Shown piece by piece: positions 59,892 to 64,000 of a stretch of DNA of 64,000 nucleotides (positions are counted from its first letter, which is position 1; each line of letters starts with the position of its first letter). Source of the DNA: Chimonanthus salicifolius. Its lineage: Eukaryota > Streptophyta > Magnoliopsida > Laurales > Calycanthaceae. A model generated the notes under the pieces. It was not told the DNA's origin and did not search any database. It saw only the letters and a program-made list of their open reading frames with translations. A program made the position numbers and the translations under genes. The stretch is from positions 58,690,962-58,754,961 of the forward strand of contig CM023540.1 in assembly GCA_013350335.1 (NCBI GenBank), given 5' to 3'.

Positions 59892-62648
59892 TCAGTTCTG
59901 GTACACAGGATCAGCTAACTCGACCTCAGTCTCTTTTTCTGGAGTGGGGAACGATAAAAATGGCTTTAATCGTTGCCCATTAACTTTGAACGCACGACCA
60001 CTCGTAGGATGTCTGATCTGTACTACCCCATGTGGGAATACAAATGAAACAATAAATGGACCTATCCATTTGGACCTTAACTTCCCAGGAAAAAGATGCA
60101 TCCTTGACTCGTACAACAAGACCTTCTGACCAACTGTAAAAGATTTTCTCAATATGTGTTTATCATGAAACACTTTCATCCGGTCTTTGTACCTTTTAGC
60201 CGTGTCATAGGCTTCATTTCGTAATTCCTCCAACTCAACAAGCTGAAGTTTCCGATGTTGTCCAGCAAAGTCTAGAGCAAAATTGAAATTTTTGATTGCC
60301 CAATAGGCTTTGTGCTCTAACTCGACCGGAAGATGACATGCCTTTCCATAGACCAGACGGTAGGGTGACATTCCTATAGGCGTTTTGAAAGCTGTACGGT
60401 ACGCCCATAGTGCGTCAATGAGTCTGGAAGACCAATCTTTCTGATTTGGATTGATTGTCTTCTCGAGAATACGCTTAATCTCTCTATTCGAAATTTCCAT
60501 TTGGCCACTTGTTTGTGGGTGATAAGGAGTAGCCACTTTATGCGTCACCCCATATGATTTAAACAAATTAGCAAATGGGCAGTTGCAAAAGTGTTTACCC
60601 CCATCACTAATGATGGTTCGTGGAATTCCAAATCGAGAGAAAACGTTTTCTTTAATGAAGCGAAGGACAACCTTGTGGTCATTGGTTTTGCATGCCACCG
60701 CTTCGACCCATTTTGACACATAGTCAACCCCTACAAGGATATATTGATTGCCGAAAGAATTAGGAAATGGTCCCATGAAATCGATGCCCCAAACATCAAA
60801 AAGCTCAATGGTTAGGATGGGGTTTAAAGGCATCATATTTCTACGGGAGATACTTCCCAATCTTTGACACCTATTACACGAGACACAGAAAGTGTGGGTG
60901 TCTCGAAACATGGAGGGCCAATAAAATCCACACTGCAAAATTTTTGCAGTTGTCTTTCTTGTGCTAAAATGCCCTCCACAGGCCTGGTCATGGCAGAAGC
61001 TTATGACACGATTTTGCTCTTCTTCTGGGACACACCGACGAATGATTTGATCCGCACAGTGTTTAAAAAGATAAGGGTCATCCCAAATAAAACTTTTGAC
61101 CTGAACCAGAAACTTAGACCTATCTTGCTTAGTCCAATGCGGGGGCATTTGACTAGTAACAAGATAGTTTACAATATCGGCAAACCATGGTACTTGGGAC
61201 ACTGACATGAGTTGCTCATCAGGGAAGGACTCAGTGATAGGACGGGTCTCATCAGTGAACTCAGTTATCAATCTAGACAAGTGGTCTGCTACTACATTTT
61301 CGGAACCTTTCTTGTCCCGGATTTCCATATCAAACTCTTGTAGTAGCAATATCCATCGGATCAGGCGAGACTTAGCATCTTTCTTAGAAAGAAGATACTT
61401 AAGTGCTGCATGATCAGAATAGATAATGACTTTCGAACCTACTAAGTAGGATCGAAACTTATCTAATGCAAAAACGACTGCTAACAGCTCTTTTTCCGTG
61501 GTGGAATAATGGAGCTGAGCGTCATTGAGAGTTTTGCTAGCATAGTAGATAACATGAGGCAACCGATTTAACCTTTGTCCTAAAATGGCTCCGACTGCAT
61601 AATCGGAGGCATCGCACATAATTTCAAAGGGGACAGACCAAACAGGTGGTTGTATTATTGGAGCGGAGGTCAGAGCGGTTTTCAATTTTTCAAAGGCTTG
61701 AATGCACTCATCATCAAAATCGAAATTAGCATCCTTGGCCAAGAGTTTACAGAGAGGTTTTGAAACTTTACTGAAATCTTTTATAAACCTCCTGTAAAAA
61801 CCAACATGACCTAAGAATGACCTGATCTCTCTAACGGTTTGGGGTCTTGATAAATTAGAGATCAGGTTGACCTTTGCCTTGTCCACTTCGATACCCTTTT
61901 CAGAGATAATGTGCCCTAGTACTATGCCGTTTTTCACCATAAAGTGACATTTTTCCCAATTCAGTACCAAGTTCTTTTCTTTGCACCTGATTAGCGCAAG
62001 GCTCAGATGGTGCAGGCACTGGTCAAAAGTGGACCCAAACACAGAGAAGTCATCCATGAAGACTTCTAGGAAACGTTCGACCATATCAGAGAAAATACTG
62101 ATCATGCACCGTTGAAAAGTGGCTAGTGCATTGCACAATCCGAATGGCATACGGCGATATGCGAACGTACCGAATGGACATGTGAAAGTGGTCTTCTCCT
62201 GATCCTCGGGAGCAACGTAGATCTGGTTATAGCCGGAATAACCATCAAGGAAGCAATAAAATGCATGACCGGCTAACCGTTCAAGCATTTGGTCGATGAA
62301 CGGAAGAGGAAAATGGTCCTTTCGAGTGACAGTGTTCAGCTTACGGTAGTCAATGCAAACTCTCCAACCCGTTTGGATGCGGGTTGGCACCAACTCATTA
62401 TCCTGATTTTTGACTACCGTAACACCCGATTTCTTAGGTACAACCTGTATCGGACTCACCCATTTACTATCAGAGATCGGGTAGATAATACCCGTATCGA
62501 GAAGTTTTAAAATCTCAGTTCGTACCACATCCTGCATTGCCAGATTTAACCGTCTCTGTGGTTCTCTGGATGTCTTGGAATTTTCTTCCAAGTGAATTTT
62601 ATGCATGACCACAGATGGGCTAATTCCTTTGAGATCGGCAATGGATCA
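59892..62648 (-). pseudogene. Athila-like pol: RT, RNase H and integrase
   Basis: A 906-residue open stretch. RT includes [11 protein letters not shown] (about 83-93), [11 protein letters not shown] and the catalytic FMDD (185-188, the YMDD position). RNase H starts near 325 ([14 protein letters not shown]) with [11 protein letters not shown]. Integrase has an HHCC zinc site (HFSTRKT to CVSCNRCQ), then [22 protein letters not shown] and the E in [13 protein letters not shown]-type tail (KWIGPFIV) ends the product, with no chromodomain. [20 protein letters not shown] and [15 protein letters not shown] are typical of the Athila group. An in-frame TGA at 62646-62648, where relatives have Trp, separates it from the upstream part. 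Otherwise the domains look well preserved. Confidence 0.92.
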
Positions 62649-63056
62649 TCCAATAGCTTCACGATGATCTCTTAAAATAGCAAGGAGTTTAGACTCCTGC
62701 TCAGAAGTTAAATCGGAAGCTATGATCACAGGTAACGTTTCTGATGGTCCAAGATAAGAATATTTCAATGTCTCAGGAAATGGCTTGAGCTCTAACTTTG
62801 GTGGCTTCTCGATAGAGGGGATCAGTACAGATTGACTAATAGGGAGAGGTTCAAATTTGGAGAACCTTCGAACAAATGGAGACGCGTCAAATATTTCGTT
62901 CACTTCTTGTTTACCATCTTCATTGAAGTCTGTGCCAAAAGTGGACATAGTCTTCTCAAATGGGTCATCACAAATGAAGTGAAGGAAGGACTCTTGAACA
63001 GAACTCTGGATCATGTTAACCTCGCACGGATCGTCTGTGCAAAAAGTTCTCGACAT
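62649..63056 (-). pseudogene. Protease-RT linker of element D pol
   Basis: 135 residues in the same frame as the RT, ending LLAILRDHREAIG just before the TGA at 62646-62648. It includes PKLELKPFPETLKYSYLG, the conserved run-in to RT in Athila-type polyproteins. It overlaps the protease frame at 63011-63056, so a frameshift lies there. Confidence 0.85.
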
Positions 63057-64000
63057 AGGCCAAACACATTGAGTTCTGTCGTCAGATCTCCAAATGACAA
63101 CTTAAGCATACCATTTTGGTAATTAATAACAGCTTTCGCGGTGGCCAAAAATGGTCGTCCTAAAATAACCGGAATGTGCCCACTTTCGTTCTGAACTGGT
63201 TGTGTATCCAACACAACAAAATCGACCGGAAAGTAGAATTTGTCTACTTTCACCAGAACGTCTTCTATCACACCCCTTGGAATTTTTACAGAGCGGTCAG
63301 CTAACTGTAGTGTGATAGGAGTGGGCTTAAGCTCTCCCAGCCCCAACTGCTCATAAACGGAGTATGGCAGTAGGCTAACACTAGCTCCCAAATCTAATAA
63401 GGCCCTATCAACTTCATATGTGCCAATGGTGCATGCAATGGTTGGGCACCCAGGGTCCTTATGTTTAATTGGGAACGGTTGTTGGAGGAGAGCACTTGCA
63501 TTTTCTGCTAGAAATGCTTTTACGGGAACATTAGTTTTCCGTTTCGCCGTACAGAGGTCTTTAAGAAACTTAGCGTACGAGGGTATCTGATTGATGGCAT
63601 CTAGTAGAGGAATATTGATATTGACATTTTTGAAGACCTCTAATATGTCACCATAAGGTACCCCTTGCTTGGTGATGAGCCTCTGAGGGTACGGAGCCCT
63701 AGGTACGTAAGTTTTTCTAGCAGATGGATCCGGTTCGTTTTGGACTGGGGATGAACTAGATGGGTCATCCTGATGCTTGGAATGGCCAGTGGCCTGGTCT
63801 TCCGGTTGCGGAGGTAATTTCACTTTATTATCTATCTGTCTCCCGGATCTCAAGGCAATAATGGAGTTAGCGTCTTCTGGATTAGACGATGAAGCTTCAT
63901 TTTGGCCCTTGGGGTTTGGGATAGGCTGACTTGGAAATTTACCTTTCTCCATATCTCCTATTACGGTGGCTCATTGCCCAAGCTGTGTCTCAAGCTTGTG
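63011..64000 (-). pseudogene. gag C-terminus and protease of element D (runs off the window)
   Basis: The 313-residue stretch from 63952 has the gag-protease linker (NSIIALRSGRQID), LPFPQR-like AYVPRAPYPQRL, and an aspartic protease with ALLDLGASVSLLPYSVYEQLGLG and HIPVILGRPFLATAKAVIN. The site reads D-L-G, common in this lineage. The ATG at 63952 is internal: upstream KLETQLGQ continues the same frame beyond a TGA at 63971-63973, so gag extends past 64000. With the frameshift near 63030 and the stop at 62646 the polyprotein has three lesions. Confidence 0.88.

Overview
The window comes from a flowering-plant nuclear genome. It holds one intact multi-exon gene with plant-type introns, and almost everything else is layered LTR retrotransposon sequence with LINE and DNA-transposon relics. 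The species cannot be fixed from the sequence.

The only convincing host gene is a minus-strand SPT5 (DSIF large subunit) homologue at 22849-6395. I resolved it into 22 coding exons with consistent phases, giving a 1027-residue product with the acidic N-terminus, NGN domain, KOW domains, proline/threonine-rich C-terminal repeat region and terminal KOW of plant SPT5. One intron has a GC-AG boundary. Another is about 8 kb because it holds a Ty3/gypsy relic, a deleted L1-type LINE and probably a DNA element. Intron 1 contains a second LINE remnant.

Left of the gene (1-3196) are an LTR fragment, a tRNA-iMet-type primer binding site, a polypurine tract and an LTR-like block. Right of it (23-30 kb) are upstream DNA, a probable MITE, diverged LTR relics and a pair of direct repeats of about 430 bp.

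From 30471 to the right edge the window is a nest of Ty3/gypsy elements. A minus-oriented LTR (H) is split by a 12.9-kb Tekay-like chromovirus element (32727-45591, GGAGA target duplication). That element has 3.5-kb LTRs and an interior that is mostly inverted. H is then cut by a second chromovirus (C, from 46436). C's chromodomain is split by a 3.46-kb solo LTR (E, 50375-53838), and its integrase is cut by an Athila-like element (D, from 54507 past the window end). All coding parts of these elements carry stops or frameshifts.

The most unusual structure is a family of short palindromes, GGTTCGGCCAT-loop-ATGGCCGAACC. It occurs about 30 times and only inside the LTRs of H, A, B, C and E, two to nine per LTR. 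Next is the inverted chimeric interior of the A/B element, joined at a primer-binding-site sequence on one side and at a 28-bp LTR patch on the other.
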